From: Kosakonia oryzae
GTDB lineage: Bacteria > Pseudomonadota > Gammaproteobacteria > Enterobacterales > Enterobacteriaceae
Direction: 5' to 3'
Length of the DNA stretch: 64,000 nucleotides
Assembly: GCF_001658025.2 (NCBI RefSeq)
Contig: NZ_CP014007.2
Coordinates: forward strand, 1,550,001 to 1,614,000
In this document: in pieces, positions 26,975 to 38,680 of the stretch
How the letters are laid out: each line of letters begins with the position of its first letter
Position numbering within the stretch: the first letter of the stretch is position 1
Notes under the pieces: model-generated
What the model saw: only the letters and a program-made list of their open reading frames with translations
What the model was told of the DNA's origin: nothing
Databases searched by the model: none
Translations under genes and position numbers: made by a program

Positions 26975-28213
26975 ATGAACAATAGTCGCGTTGAGAGTAG
27001 CAGTGGGCGTGCAGCGCGCAAGTTAAAGCTGGCGTTAATGGGGCCTGCGTTTATTGCCGCGATTGGCTACATCGATCCGGGGAATTTCGCCACCAATATC
27101 CAGGCAGGAGCCAGCTTTGGCTACCAGCTGCTGTGGGTTGTCGTGTGGGCCAACATCATGGCGATGTTGATCCAGCTACTGTCTGCCAAACTCGGTATCG
27201 CTACCGGAAAAAATCTCGCCGAGCAGATCCGCGATCACTATCCGCGTCCGCTGGTGTGGTTTTACTGGGTTCAGGCGGAAATCATCGCCATGGCGACCGA
27301 TCTGGCTGAATTTATTGGTGCCGCGATTGGCTTCAAATTGATCCTTGGCGTTTCACTGCTGCAAGGCGCAGTCCTCACCGGTATTGCAACATTCCTTATT
27401 TTGATGCTGCAACGTCGCGGGCAAAAACCGCTCGAGAAAGTTATTGGCGGGCTGCTGCTGTTTGTGGCAGCGGCATATATTGTTGAGTTGGCCTTTTCTC
27501 AGCCGAAGTTGGCGCAACTGGCGCAAGGCATTGTCATCCCCAGCTTGCCGGGAACTGACGCCGTGTTCCTTGCTGCTGGTGTGCTGGGCGCAACCATCAT
27601 GCCACACGTGATTTACCTGCACTCGTCGCTGACGCAGCATCTGCATCAGGGCACGCAGCGCGAGCGCTACTCGGCGACAAAATGGGATGTAGGCATTGCC
27701 ATGACCATTGCCGGCTTTGTTAATCTGGCGATGATGGCGACGGCTGCGGCGGCGTTTCATTTTAACGGACATACCGGCGTGGCCGATCTCGATCAGGCTT
27801 ATCTGACGCTGGAACCGCTTTTAAGCCATGCAGCGGCAACCATTTTTGGGCTGAGCCTGGTGGCGGCTGGTCTCTCTTCCACCGTGGTGGGGACCCTGGC
27901 GGGGCAGGTGGTGATGCAGGGGTTTGTTCGCTTTCACATTCCGCTGTGGGTGCGCCGCAGCATTACTATGATGCCGTCGTTTATCGTTATCTGGCTGGGG
28001 CTGGATCCGACCCGTATCCTGGTGATGAGCCAGGTGCTGTTGAGCTTCGGCATTGCACTGGCGCTGGTGCCGTTACTGGTCTTTACCAGCGACCGAAAAT
28101 TGATGGGCGGGCTGGTAAATAGTCCGCTGGTGAAACGTACAGGCTGGTTAATTGTGGTGCTGGTGGTGAGCTTGAATGGCTGGCTGCTGATCGGAACACT
28201 TGCGGATTTATAA
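26975..28213 (+). CDS. mntH: Manganese/divalent-metal proton symporter MntH
   Basis: A 412-residue NRAMP transporter, the same length as E. coli MntH. The metal-binding motifs '[15 protein letters not shown]' (TM1) and '[15 protein letters not shown]' (TM6) are intact. It imports Mn(II), and Fe(II) less well, across the inner membrane with protons. The gene directly follows adjacent Fur and MntR sites, so both iron and manganese should repress it. It is convergent with ypeC. Confidence 0.97.
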   Translation: MNNSRVESSSGRAARKLKLALMGPAFIAAIGYIDPGNFATNIQAGASFGYQLLWVVVWANIMAMLIQLLSAKLGIATGKNLAEQIRDHYPRPLVWFYWVQAEIIAMATDLAEFIGAAIGFKLILGVSLLQGAVLTGIATFLILMLQRRGQKPLEKVIGGLLLFVAAAYIVELAFSQPKLAQLAQGIVIPSLPGTDAVFLAAGVLGATIMPHVIYLHSSLTQHLHQGTQRERYSATKWDVGIAMTIAGFVNLAMMATAAAAFHFNGHTGVADLDQAYLTLEPLLSHAAATIFGLSLVAAGLSSTVVGTLAGQVVMQGFVRFHIPLWVRRSITMMPSFIVIWLGLDPTRILVMSQVLLSFGIALALVPLLVFTSDRKLMGGLVNSPLVKRTGWLIVVLVVSLNGWLLIGTLADL

Positions 28214-28220
28214 TGAAAAT

Positions 28221-28246
28221 GCCCGCAGGCGTTTAGCGCTGCGGGC
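28221..28246. terminator. Hairpin between mntH and ypeC
   Basis: GCCCGCAG (28221-28228) and CTGCGGGC (28239-28246) form an 8-bp stem between the convergent genes. The minus-strand side is followed by ATTTTCATT, the plus side by no T-run, so it may mainly serve ypeC. Confidence 0.5.
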
Positions 28247-28290
28247 TGGGTGTTAAATGCCGGTTAGCGGAGCGCTATGCGGCACGAAAA

Positions 28291-28611
28291 TTAGTGGTGA
28301 TGGCCGCGCCCTGGGCCGCGATGATCATCGCGGTCGCGCCAGCCTTCACGATAGCCGCGTTCGTAAGCCTTGTGCTTATCCCAGCCGCGATGCCAGCCGC
28401 GATCGTGTCTGTACCAGCGGTCACCGCGCCATTCATAGTGACGACCCCAGTAGTCCCGGTCACGCCAGCGTCCGCCGTCCCAGTAGTTACCATAATTATC
28501 GCGATCGCCAATTTGCAATTTAATCGACGGCAACAGGGTGATTTCGCCAGCATTAGCGACCAGTGGCGCTGAAGCCATTAACACTGCTGCCAGAATCAGT
28601 GACCTGAACAT
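28291..28611 (-). CDS. ypeC: YpeC, secreted DUF2502 protein
   Basis: A 106-residue protein with a Sec signal (about residues 1-21, cleaved after ...VANA). It is followed by a very Arg-, Asp-, Trp-, His- and Tyr-rich mature part with repeating 'WRDRDYW', '[12 protein letters not shown]' and '[13 protein letters not shown]', ending in His-His-His. This matches E. coli YpeC (DUF2502), a periplasmic protein of unknown function. The His-rich tail and the mntH neighbour make metal binding an attractive guess, but only a guess. The ribosome site is GAGGAG. Confidence 0.9.
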   Translation of the reverse strand: MFRSLILAAVLMASAPLVANAGEITLLPSIKLQIGDRDNYGNYWDGGRWRDRDYWGRHYEWRGDRWYRHDRGWHRGWDKHKAYERGYREGWRDRDDHRGPGRGHHH

Positions 28612-28733
28612 ACTCTTCTCCTCACGATCGGGCCGAAACGGCCTGTTACAACAATTTTACGGGGCGGCAATACCCCGTATTATTGGCGGAACTCTTAAAT
28701 CGTGAATGGGAGCACTTTTTGCTAAAACGGTAT

Positions 28734-29732
28734 TTATTTTGTACTGCTCAGAATTGCATCGATCTCAGCACGTTCATCTGCAGTGAAGTGACGGTTTTGC
28801 AGCATGCCAACCGCATCGTCGAGTTGGCTTATTTTGCTGGCGCCAATCAGCACTGACGTCACCTTATCATCCCGCAGCACCCATGCCAGCGCCATCTGCG
28901 ACAGCTTCTGACCACGCCGTTGCGCCAACGCATTCAGCACGCGCACGATGTCCAGTTTTTGCGTGGTGAGCTGCTCCGGGTTGAGAAAACGGCTGCCGCT
29001 GGCAGCACGTGAATCCGCCGGGATCCCCTGCAGATAACGATCGGTTAGCTGCCCGCCTGCCAGCGGAGAGAAGGCAATACTGCCGACCCCTTTTTCCTGC
29101 AGCACATCCAGCAATCCGTCTTCAACCCAGCGCTCAAACATCGAATATTTGGGCTGATGAATCAGGCAAGGTGTTCCAAGATCATTAAGAATATCAATTG
29201 CTTCTCGCGCTTGTGCTGCCGGGTAATTAGACAGGCCGACGTACAGTGCTTTGCCCTGGCGCACAATATGATCCAGCGCGCGCATCGTCTCTTTTAGCGG
29301 TGTTTCCGGGTCCGGGCGGTGATGGTAGAAAATATCCACATACTCAAGCCCCATCCGGCGCAGGCTTTGATCGAGGCTGGCAATCAAATACTTACGGGAA
29401 CCCCAGTCACCATACGGGCCACCCCACATGGTGTAACCGGCTTTGGTGGAAATAATCAGTTCGTCCCGCAGGGAGTGAAAATCCTCATGCAGGATACGGC
29501 CAAAATTGCATTCTGCGGATCCCGGCGGTGGCCCATAGTTATTGGCAAGGTCGAAGTGCGTAATACCGAGATTGAAAGCGTGCTGCACTAATTGACGGCT
29601 ATTTTCCAGCAAAGTGGTATCACCAAAGTTATGCCATAGCCCAAGTGAAATGGCCGGAAGCTTTAATCCGCTGTCGCCGCAGCGGCGATAAGCCATGTTT
29701 TGATAACGGGAAGGATCTGCCTGAAAAGCCAT
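28734..29732 (-). CDS. Aldo-keto reductase, YghZ/Gpr-like
   Basis: A 332-residue NADPH-dependent aldo-keto reductase with a TIM-barrel pattern. 'FDLANNYGPPPGSAE' holds the catalytic Asp and Tyr, 'ELIISTKAGY' the Lys and 'DIFYHHRPDPETP' the His. It resembles E. coli YghZ (Gpr, L-glyceraldehyde-3-phosphate reductase) but is about 14 residues shorter at the C-terminus. AAAAAGGAG precedes ATG 29732. It is divergent from ipdC. It might reduce an aldehyde made by its neighbour, such as indole-3-acetaldehyde; that link is inference from position only. Confidence 0.87.
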   Translation of the reverse strand: MAFQADPSRYQNMAYRRCGDSGLKLPAISLGLWHNFGDTTLLENSRQLVQHAFNLGITHFDLANNYGPPPGSAECNFGRILHEDFHSLRDELIISTKAGYTMWGGPYGDWGSRKYLIASLDQSLRRMGLEYVDIFYHHRPDPETPLKETMRALDHIVRQGKALYVGLSNYPAAQAREAIDILNDLGTPCLIHQPKYSMFERWVEDGLLDVLQEKGVGSIAFSPLAGGQLTDRYLQGIPADSRAASGSRFLNPEQLTTQKLDIVRVLNALAQRRGQKLSQMALAWVLRDDKVTSVLIGASKISQLDDAVGMLQNRHFTADERAEIDAILSSTK

Positions 29733-29763
29733 GCCGTGCTCCTTTTTAGTCGTTGTAGATTGA

Positions 29764-29779
29764 GTGTATACGTTTACAC
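29764..29779. promoter_or_regulatory. Inverted repeat between aldo-keto reductase and ipdC genes
   Basis: GTGTA-TACGTT-TACAC (29764-29779) is a perfect 5-bp inverted repeat, 32 bases upstream of the reductase start and 135 before ipdC. It looks like a repressor operator. The half-site spacing is not that of a TyrR box. Confidence 0.4.
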
Positions 29780-29877
29780 AAAGTTGGCTTCAACGAGAGT
29801 ACACCGGGTTGTGTCGTAAAGCTTACTTTCCACCTGGAATAGAGCGTCCATCCTGGACTCCCATCACACTTCTTTAA

Positions 29878-31557
<1,680 letters not shown>

Positions 31558-31560
31558 GCG

Positions 31561-32796
31561 TTATTCATCGCGCCGGGGAACAATCATCATCGGTTTTCCG
31601 GCCAGCAGCAGCCACGCGGGAAGGATCACGATGCACAACAGCGGCAGCAGCGTGGTATCCGGCACTACCACGGCGGCAAGAAACAGGCTCAGCCAGCCAT
31701 CGCGCGTTACCACCAGCACCATACCCAGCACCGCGCAAGAAACCGTCACGGCGGCGGGTACGGCATCGACATGCTCATGCAGCATTAGCCCGAGCGCCAC
31801 ACCGACAAATACCGCCGGAAAAATACGCCCGCCGCGAAAACCGCAGGCGGCAGCAACCACCAGTGCAGCCAGTTTTACCACCGCAAACAGCAGGTAATCC
31901 GTCACCGTTAGCGTCTGGGCGAAGGCCAGCTGTTGCATCTCGTCCAGCCCTTTAAACAGCGTGACCGGGCCACCAATGATCCCCAACAGGCCAAGTAGGA
32001 AGCCGCCAACGCCAAGAACCATCACCGGGTTGTGCAGCCGGTGTATCAACCGGTGCAGGCGCGGCAGACACCAGACAGCAACCATACCCAGCGCGATAGC
32101 AAAAACAGTGACCACCGCGCCGCTGATGATATCGACGATATGCAACTGGGGATAATGGGGGATGGGCAGGGCAAAATGGGGCAGGGCGAACAAGCTGGAG
32201 GTGAGTGCGCCAGCCGATGCAGCCATCAGCGGCGCGAATAAACGGTCCCACAGCGGCACGTCATTGCTGGCGGTCAGGGTTTGCGAAAACACCAGCGCTG
32301 CCGCCACTGGCGTGCCGAACAGCGCGCCAAGGGTGCCCGCTGAGGCGAGGATAGTCCAGTCCAGCGGTGCTACGCGCGGGAAGACGCGAGCGCCCAGCGC
32401 CACCGCGAGCGCAATATTGAGCACCATTACTGGATGTTCCGGCCCAAGGCTAACGCCGCCCGCCAGCCCGAGGATCAGCGCCAGTACCAGGCCGGGCAAC
32501 GCTTTGACGGACACCGGTGCATTGATCAGCGGAACGGTCACCGGATCCGGACCACCGTGTTCGTGACTGAAACGGATCACCAGACCAACGGCGATCCCTG
32601 TCAGCGTCAGTATCAATAAGATCCAGCCTGGTGAATCGGGCGCAATGCCCAGTTGCCACGGAATACCGCTCCACAAAACGGCTTGCAGCAGCGAAGCGAT
32701 CTTCATTACCAGTATCAGCACAAGGCTGGAGGCCACGCCAATAGTCAACGCAGGCAGGGCCAGCAGTAACAGTGTTCTGGCTCGCGGATGAAGCAT
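31561..32796 (-). CDS. yfeO: YfeO, CLC-family ion channel/transporter-like protein
   Basis: A 411-residue inner-membrane protein of the CLC family with about 10-12 hydrophobic helices, closely similar to E. coli YfeO (418). Family motifs include '[12 protein letters not shown]' and '[18 protein letters not shown]'. E. coli YfeO is annotated as a putative ion channel; its ion has not been established. The C-terminus is a few residues shorter. Translation starts at ATG 32796, behind AAGGACC. It is divergent from glk across about 180 bp, in which I could not identify a convincing operator. Confidence 0.9.
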   Translation of the reverse strand: MLHPRARTLLLLALPALTIGVASSLVLILVMKIASLLQAVLWSGIPWQLGIAPDSPGWILLILTLTGIAVGLVIRFSHEHGGPDPVTVPLINAPVSVKALPGLVLALILGLAGGVSLGPEHPVMVLNIALAVALGARVFPRVAPLDWTILASAGTLGALFGTPVAAALVFSQTLTASNDVPLWDRLFAPLMAASAGALTSSLFALPHFALPIPHYPQLHIVDIISGAVVTVFAIALGMVAVWCLPRLHRLIHRLHNPVMVLGVGGFLLGLLGIIGGPVTLFKGLDEMQQLAFAQTLTVTDYLLFAVVKLAALVVAAACGFRGGRIFPAVFVGVALGLMLHEHVDAVPAAVTVSCAVLGMVLVVTRDGWLSLFLAAVVVPDTTLLPLLCIVILPAWLLLAGKPMMIVPRRDE

Positions 32797-32974
32797 AGAT
32801 AGGTCCTTGTAAAGACGTCGGGGCGACGCAGAACAATCTGGCGGCAGCCCGCGGGTTAATCTGTGACGCAGATCGATTATCCTGGGGCACTCGTGTTATG
32901 GTCGTTGTTGTTACAGCGCCTTGAATTTACAGTGTGCCAAAGATTTATTCTGACTTTAGCGGAGCCGTAAAAGA

Positions 32975-33940
32975 ATGACAAAGTATGCTTTAGTGGGAGA
33001 CGTGGGCGGTACCAACGCGCGCTTAGCGTTGTGCGATGTCGACAGTGGTGATATCTCCCGGGCCAAAACCTATTCCGGCCTCGATTATCCCAGCCTGGAA
33101 GCCGTAGTGCGCGTTTATCTTGATGAACATGACGTCAGCGTGGAAGACGGCTGCATCGCGATTGCCTGTCCGATTACCGGCGACTGGGTGGCGATGACGA
33201 ATCACACATGGGCTTTCTCGATTGCGGAAATGAAGAAAAACCTCGGCTTTGCACATCTGGAAATTATCAATGATTTTACTGCCGTATCAATGGCGATCCC
33301 GATGCTGAAAAAAGATCACCTGATCCAGTTTGGCGGCGGTGAGGCGGTAGAAGGCAAGCCGATCGCTGTGTACGGCGCTGGCACGGGGCTTGGCGTTGCG
33401 CATCTGGTGCATGTCGATAAACGCTGGGTGAGTTTGCCGGGCGAAGGTGGTCACGTCGATTTCGCGCCGAACAGTGAAGAAGAGGGGATTATCCTCGAAG
33501 AGCTGCGCGCAGAAATTGGCCATGTCTCCGCTGAACGTGTGCTCTCTGGTCCTGGGCTGGTCAATCTCTATCGGGCGATCGTGAAATCTGATGGTCGTTT
33601 ACCGGAGAATCTGCAACCCAAAGATGTTACCGAACGGGCGCTGGCGGATAGTTGCATTGACTGCCGCCGCGCACTGTCGCTGTTCTGCGTCATTATGGGG
33701 CGTTTTGGCGGTAACCTGGCGCTGAATCTCGGCACGTTCGGCGGGGTCTATATCGCGGGCGGGATTGTGCCGCGCTTCCTTGATTTCTTTACCGCCTCCG
33801 GTTTCCGTGGCGGCTTTGAAGATAAAGGACGTTTCAAATCCTATGTGCAGGACATTCCGGTCTATCTGATTGTGCACGATAACCCCGGGCTGCTCGGCTC
33901 CGGCGCACATTTGCGCCAGACGCTGGGGCATTTCCTTTAA
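32975..33940 (+). CDS. glk: Glucokinase
   Basis: A 321-residue cytoplasmic glucokinase, the same length as E. coli Glk and nearly identical. The phosphate-binding opening '[16 protein letters not shown]', the glucose-contact '[11 protein letters not shown]' with the catalytic Asp, and '[17 protein letters not shown]' are all present. It phosphorylates free cytoplasmic glucose with ATP. The 3' end overlaps the convergent ypdB gene by 4 bases. Confidence 0.97.
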   Translation: MTKYALVGDVGGTNARLALCDVDSGDISRAKTYSGLDYPSLEAVVRVYLDEHDVSVEDGCIAIACPITGDWVAMTNHTWAFSIAEMKKNLGFAHLEIINDFTAVSMAIPMLKKDHLIQFGGGEAVEGKPIAVYGAGTGLGVAHLVHVDKRWVSLPGEGGHVDFAPNSEEEGIILEELRAEIGHVSAERVLSGPGLVNLYRAIVKSDGRLPENLQPKDVTERALADSCIDCRRALSLFCVIMGRFGGNLALNLGTFGGVYIAGGIVPRFLDFFTASGFRGGFEDKGRFKSYVQDIPVYLIVHDNPGLLGSGAHLRQTLGHFL

Positions 33941-34665
33941 AGATTCATTAGCTGTCTGAATTCTTTAACTTTGCTGCGGCTGACGGGCACCTGAAAATCA
34001 AGGTCCCGCAGCCGCAAGATATAAGTGTTGTTGAACCACGGTTCGATCTCGCGAATTTTATCCAGATTCACGCAGTACGAACGGTGGCAGCGAAAGAAAT
34101 GCGCCGTTGGCAGCTTGCTGCAAAACTCGGTGATGTTCATCGGCATCACGTATGATTCCCGCTTCGTATAGACGAAAGTCATCTTTTCATGCGCTTCCGC
34201 ATAATAAATATCATTAATGCTGGTAACGATAATGCGTTCGTCTTTCACCAGATTAATGGTGGCGTTTTCCCGTGATTGCGGGCTGCTGGCGGTACCCGAT
34301 TGCTGCTGCCAGGCCGTTTCCAGCTTTTGCAGCATGCTGATAATTCGCGACTCCTGGTACGGCTTCAGAATGTAGTCAAACGCTTCCAGCTCAAAGGCTT
34401 CGACCGCATGCTCTTTCCACGCAGTAATAAACACAATAAAGGGTTTATGTGCGAACTGGCTGATGTTTTGCGCCAGCAATACGCCATCCAGAGATGGGAT
34501 ATTGATATCCAGAAAAATTGCATCAACCTTGTTGTGCTGTAAATATTTCAGAACATCGAGACCATCGTCAAAGGTACCGACGATCTCCATCTGGCTGTGC
34601 TCTTTTATCAGCCAGATCAACTCCTGTTGCGCCAGGAATTCATCTTCAACAATGATGACCTTCAT
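33937..34665 (-). CDS. ypdB: Pyruvate-responsive LytTR response regulator YpdB (PyrR)
   Basis: A 242-residue response regulator. The receiver domain has its phospho-acceptor Asp53 in '[12 protein letters not shown]', and a C-terminal LytTR DNA-binding domain covers about residues 135-240 ('[18 protein letters not shown]'). In E. coli YpdA/YpdB senses pyruvate and activates yhjX. It follows ypdA by 12 bases in one operon. GGAGAAG precedes ATG 34665. Confidence 0.95.
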   Translation of the reverse strand: MKVIIVEDEFLAQQELIWLIKEHSQMEIVGTFDDGLDVLKYLQHNKVDAIFLDINIPSLDGVLLAQNISQFAHKPFIVFITAWKEHAVEAFELEAFDYILKPYQESRIISMLQKLETAWQQQSGTASSPQSRENATINLVKDERIIVTSINDIYYAEAHEKMTFVYTKRESYVMPMNITEFCSKLPTAHFFRCHRSYCVNLDKIREIEPWFNNTYILRLRDLDFQVPVSRSKVKEFRQLMNL

Positions 34666-34677
34666 CGGCTTCTCCTG

Positions 34678-36360
34678 TCAGGGCAACAATATGGCGGACG
34701 GCGAGCGCGGGACATAAAAGGCGATCTCGGTTCCCGGCGTTAGGCGGCGAATATGTAGTCCTTCGCCATACAGCAATTTTACGCGCTGGTGAACGTTAAG
34801 CAGGCCAATCTTGTTGCCCGGCATTTCATCGGCCTCAACGCGGGCAATCATCTCCGGTGCGATGCCGTTGCCGGTGTCACGTACCGCGATGCGTACGCGG
34901 TTGCCGCACTCTTCCACACTTATCGTTACCACACCTTTGCCTTTACAGGGCTGAATGCCGTGCACAATGGCGTTTTCTACCAGCGGCTGAATTAACAGAC
35001 TGGGGATCACACAACTGACCTCTTCATCAATGTCATAAATGACGGTCAATTTGTCGCCAAAGCGCGCCTGTTCAATCGCAATGTAATCTTTAATTTGATA
35101 TAGCTCTTTCTTGATGTCGATCTTCTCATCGTCTTTTAATTCAATGTTATAGCGCAGATAACGCGACAAATTGAAAATCAATTGCCGGGCGGTATCCGGA
35201 TTGAGGCGAATAGAGGAAGAAATGGCATTCAGAGCATTAAACAGGAAGTGCGGGTTTATTTTGCTTTGCAATGCGCGCAGTTCGGCCTTGTTTGCCATTT
35301 CACGCAGTTGCTCAGCGCGGGAAACTTCCAGTTGGGTCGAGATAATTTGCGATAACCCGACCGCCATCTCCTGTAAAGATGAGGTGATCTGGTGCGCATG
35401 GCAGTAGTAGATCTTCAACGTGCCGGTGACCACACTCTGCTCCCGCAGCGGGATCACCAGCATAGAGTGAATTTCAGGTGTACGGTGGGCTTCATCATTG
35501 TTTTTAATGATAATTTCGCCTGTGCTGATCGACTGATGCGTGGTCGGGCTGAGAATATCGTCGCTGTCGCGATAGTTATTTTCGCCGACACCAACGTATG
35601 CCAGCACATGATCGGTATTGGTGATTGCCACGGCATCGGCTTTTATATCGCGACGAATGATATCGCATATCTGACGCAGCGAGTCGCTATTGACGTTACG
35701 GAATAACGGCAATGTTTTATTCGCAATATCCAGCGCCAGCTTTGCCTGGCGACCCGCGATAGCCTCTTTTTCCCCTTCGACACTTTGCACTAACAGCACA
35801 ATAAAGCCGATACAAACGCTGCCGAGGATCATCGGCACACCGATTTTGGAGACAATATCCAGCCCCAGCGCGGTGGTTGGCGCCCAGACGACCACCAAAA
35901 TCATGGTCAGGCTTTCGCAAATCATCCCACCAATGATCCCCACGCGCCAGTGCTGCGCTTTGGGAACTTTTCGGTTAATTATCCCCGAAAAAATCCCGGC
36001 GATAATACTGGTGATAAAGCATGGAACTGCGGTAACGCCACCAATGTCGATCAGATAGCGATGCACCCCAGCGATGACGCCGGTAATAATTCCGACCCAC
36101 GGGCCAAACAGAATCCCACCGGCCATAACGGCAATAATACGCACGTTAACCAGCGAACCTTCAACCGGCACGCCGGACCAGGTACTGAACAGGGCGAACA
36201 TGGAGAAGATCGCGGTAACTGCAAGCAACTCTTTTGGCGTGTGGGCGGTTTTATGCAGCAGTTCGCGAAACAGGCGCATGCGGATCAAAAAGAACAGGCA
36301 GATCAGCATCAACGCCGCGCGGTCGAAAACCGCTAATAACATATCGAATATTTCGTGCAC
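34678..36360 (-). CDS. ypdA: Pyruvate-sensing LytS-type histidine kinase YpdA (PyrS)
   Basis: A membrane sensor kinase of about 560 residues. It has an N-terminal 5TMR-LYT membrane domain with six or so helices, a GAF domain (about residues 215-345), and a LytS-type kinase core with '[20 protein letters not shown]', where the phospho-acceptor His lies in INPHFLFN, plus '[10 protein letters not shown]' and '[10 protein letters not shown]' ATP-site motifs. E. coli YpdA starts at the equivalent of '[10 protein letters not shown]', so GTG 36360 is chosen. A TTG at 36384 would add eight residues; neither has a clear ribosome site. It is upstream of ypdB. Confidence 0.92.
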   Translation of the reverse strand: MHEIFDMLLAVFDRAALMLICLFFLIRMRLFRELLHKTAHTPKELLAVTAIFSMFALFSTWSGVPVEGSLVNVRIIAVMAGGILFGPWVGIITGVIAGVHRYLIDIGGVTAVPCFITSIIAGIFSGIINRKVPKAQHWRVGIIGGMICESLTMILVVVWAPTTALGLDIVSKIGVPMILGSVCIGFIVLLVQSVEGEKEAIAGRQAKLALDIANKTLPLFRNVNSDSLRQICDIIRRDIKADAVAITNTDHVLAYVGVGENNYRDSDDILSPTTHQSISTGEIIIKNNDEAHRTPEIHSMLVIPLREQSVVTGTLKIYYCHAHQITSSLQEMAVGLSQIISTQLEVSRAEQLREMANKAELRALQSKINPHFLFNALNAISSSIRLNPDTARQLIFNLSRYLRYNIELKDDEKIDIKKELYQIKDYIAIEQARFGDKLTVIYDIDEEVSCVIPSLLIQPLVENAIVHGIQPCKGKGVVTISVEECGNRVRIAVRDTGNGIAPEMIARVEADEMPGNKIGLLNVHQRVKLLYGEGLHIRRLTPGTEIAFYVPRSPSAILLP

Positions 36361-36748
36361 GGGGGACTCGGTGAATAACGTCAAAAAGCTATGATAAGGA
36401 ACCCGGCCGCAGATGACCAGTCACCATATTCATTAGATCAATGAGGAAAAACCATATTTCCAAAAGGGGATTAAAAGATGCTCAAAGGAGAGTGGGGAAA
36501 GGCGAAAGGTACTGAAAAATAAAAGTAATTATATTGATATCATATTGTTAAATTTAACGCGCAATTTAGCGATAAGAGGATAAGGTTGATTTCCTTTTCC
36601 TAAATCGATGTTCCTCTTTTAGATCTACCTGTTATTTTTCTTTTTTTCTCTCGACAGCAGGAAATTTTTCAGGATATGTTTTAAGCACGCTGTGTTGACA
36701 GCGACGTCGCTCGGACGGTCCGGGCGCTAACGTTACTCCGAGGAATCT
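36361..36748. other. Intergenic region between ypdA and alaC
   Basis: A 388-base divergent promoter region. The middle (about 36500-36560) is AT-rich (TATTGATATCATATTGTTAAATTTAA), a plausible bendable or IHF/Lrp-type region. I find no coding sequence and cannot name a specific operator. The alaC ribosome site (CGAGGA) closes it. Confidence 0.5.
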
Positions 36749-37990
36749 ATGGCTGACTTCAGTCCTGAACGTCGTTTTACGCGTATCGATCGTCTTCCCC
36801 CTTATGTTTTTAATATCACCGCTGAACTGAAAATGGCTGCGCGTCGTCGCGGCGAAGATATTATCGATTTCAGTATGGGTAACCCGGACGGTGCGACACC
36901 ACCGCATATTGTTGAGAAACTTTGCACGGTTGCCCAGCGTCCGGATACGCACGGTTATTCAACTTCGCGCGGCATTCCTCGTCTGCGTCGGGCCATTTCC
37001 CGCTGGTATCAGGATCGCTATCAGGTCGAGATCGATCCGGAAACTGAGGCTATTGTGACCATCGGTTCGAAAGAGGGGCTGGCGCATCTGATGCTGGCGA
37101 CACTGGATCACGGTGATACCGTCCTGGTGCCGAACCCAAGCTATCCGATCCACATTTATGGCGCGGTGATTGCGGGTGCACAGGTTCGCTCTGTGCCGTT
37201 GGTTGAAGGCGTGGATTTTTTCAATGAACTCGAACGCGCGATCCGTGAAAGTTACCCGAAACCAAAGATGATGATTCTGGGTTTCCCGTCGAACCCAACG
37301 GCACAATGCGTGGAGCTGGAATTTTTTGAGAAAGTGGTCGCGCTGGCTAAACGTTACGACGTGCTGGTGGTTCACGATCTGGCTTATGCCGATATCGTTT
37401 ATGATGGCTGGAAAGCGCCGTCGATTATGCAGGTGCCGGGCGCGCGCGACGTTGCGGTGGAGTTTTTCACCCTCTCGAAAAGCTACAATATGGCCGGCTG
37501 GCGCATTGGATTTATGGTCGGTAACCCGGTACTGGTGAACGCGCTGGCGCGCATTAAAAGTTACCATGACTACGGCACGTTTACGCCTTTGCAGGTCGCC
37601 GCAATTGCTGCGCTGGAAGGGGATCAGCAGTGCGTACGTGATATTGCCGCGCAGTATAAGCGCCGCCGCGACGTGCTGGTGAAAGGGCTACATGAAGCGG
37701 GCTGGATGGTCGAAATGCCAAAAGCATCAATGTACGTATGGGCGAAAATTCCGGAACCCTATGCGGCGATGGGCTCGCTGGAGTTTGCCAAGAAGTTGCT
37801 GCAAGACGCCAAAGTGTGCGTCTCTCCGGGCATTGGCTTTGGCGATTACGGCGACACCCATGTCCGTTTTGCCTTGATTGAAAACCGCGATCGTATTCGT
37901 CAGGCAGTACGCGGCATTAAGACTATGTTCCGCAACGACGGGCTACTGCCAGTGACGCAAAAAAGCGCAACAGAAGATATTGAACCCTAA
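36749..37990 (+). CDS. alaC: Glutamate-pyruvate aminotransferase AlaC
   Basis: A 413-residue fold-type I PLP aminotransferase, very similar to E. coli AlaC (412). The PLP lysine is about Lys244 in '[15 protein letters not shown]', and '[10 protein letters not shown]' and 'VHDLAYADI' supply other cofactor contacts. It makes alanine from pyruvate and glutamate, so it suits its place beside the pyruvate-sensing ypdAB system, although no direct link is known. A strong terminator follows. Confidence 0.95.
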   Translation: MADFSPERRFTRIDRLPPYVFNITAELKMAARRRGEDIIDFSMGNPDGATPPHIVEKLCTVAQRPDTHGYSTSRGIPRLRRAISRWYQDRYQVEIDPETEAIVTIGSKEGLAHLMLATLDHGDTVLVPNPSYPIHIYGAVIAGAQVRSVPLVEGVDFFNELERAIRESYPKPKMMILGFPSNPTAQCVELEFFEKVVALAKRYDVLVVHDLAYADIVYDGWKAPSIMQVPGARDVAVEFFTLSKSYNMAGWRIGFMVGNPVLVNALARIKSYHDYGTFTPLQVAAIAALEGDQQCVRDIAAQYKRRRDVLVKGLHEAGWMVEMPKASMYVWAKIPEPYAAMGSLEFAKKLLQDAKVCVSPGIGFGDYGDTHVRFALIENRDRIRQAVRGIKTMFRNDGLLPVTQKSATEDIEP

Positions 37991-37996
37991 AAAAAA

Positions 37997-38021
37997 GGAG
38001 CCGCGAGGCTCCTGTTTTTTT
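37997..38021 (+). terminator. Terminator after alaC
   Basis: GGAGCC (37997-38002), GCGA loop and GGCTCC (38007-38012) form a 6-bp stem with A-run before and T-run after. It can serve both alaC and, on the other strand, ypdK. Confidence 0.9.
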
Positions 38022-38039
38022 CCGCATCAATAGCTCAGG

Positions 38040-38111
38040 TCAGATCATCAGGGCGAAGGTGCCGGCCCACACAATGACCATCACAGAAATGCCCATAAAG
38101 AAATATTTCAC
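38040..38111 (-). CDS. ypdK: YpdK, 23-residue inner-membrane small protein
   Basis: A tiny single-TM protein reading '[M]KYFFMGISVMVIVWAGTFAL' plus two more residues (MI), almost identical to E. coli YpdK (23 residues). The family start corresponds to GTG at 38111, with GGAG 8 bases upstream. An ATG two codons earlier (38117) would give 25 residues, but its GGAG is only 2 bases away, so GTG is preferred. The function is unknown. The helix spans nearly the entire protein. Confidence 0.85.
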   Translation of the reverse strand: MKYFFMGISVMVIVWAGTFALMI

Positions 38112-38680
38112 GTTCATCGCTCCGCATACGTTTGAGTATGCACTTAATGACCTTAACAAGGACTGAGTATAGAGAGGTGAAACTACGCCAAAACCAAATT
38201 GAGAATTATCTCCATTCCGGCCACAGCTCCATCTCAGAATTTCGGGTGAATTCCTCACCAACGGGGGCTAATGTACGCTTAATTTTTTGGCCTTACAAGA
38301 GGCTTTTTTTAATGAAATTTTAGTGACTTACAATGTGTCGGGCTTTGGCGACACAATACTTTCATTGCTAAATAAATAGCCTTTGAGCGACGCAAAAAAC
38401 GTTAAGCTGAAACGGTTCATTTCCACTTGAATTCTAAGATTATTTTTTGATGGTGGTCACATTTTGCACACTAACGGCATAATGCATACTTATGTGAGGA
38501 TTGAGAATAGGGCCTTAAATCGTATGGTTGGGCGAGCGACATTTCACGCTGTCTTGCGTAAAACCGTGATTGCAGGCGCAATATAACAAAACTGTATCTT
38601 TCTTGTTAAAAGCTGGCTTGCGTGGATATGTATAGACAAGTATATGTATTTATATCCTCACTGCAGAGACTTTGCTGACA
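38112..38680. other. Intergenic region between ypdK and hutH
   Basis: About 560 bases without a gene. The first part holds the ypdK leader and a short inverted repeat GCATAC-N4-GTATGC (38127-38142 approx). The middle has no coding potential I can support. The last 60 bases hold a HutC-like site (38625-38646). A small RNA could be present, but I see no terminator that demonstrates one. Confidence 0.45.
38625..38646. promoter_or_regulatory. HutC-like operator upstream of hutH
   Basis: TGTATAGACAAGTATA (38629-38644) within an AT-rich context resembles the GntR-family HutC operators of enterobacterial hut promoters, which carry a TTGTATAGACAAGTAT-type core. It lies 34 bases before hutH. I compare it to memory of those sites, not to a search. 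Confidence 0.5.

Noticed and set aside
29764-29779. Possible TyrR box upstream of ipdC
   Set aside because: TyrR boxes need TGTAAA-N6-TTTACA. The repeat here has a GTGTA-N6-TACAC layout, so the half-site spacing does not match.
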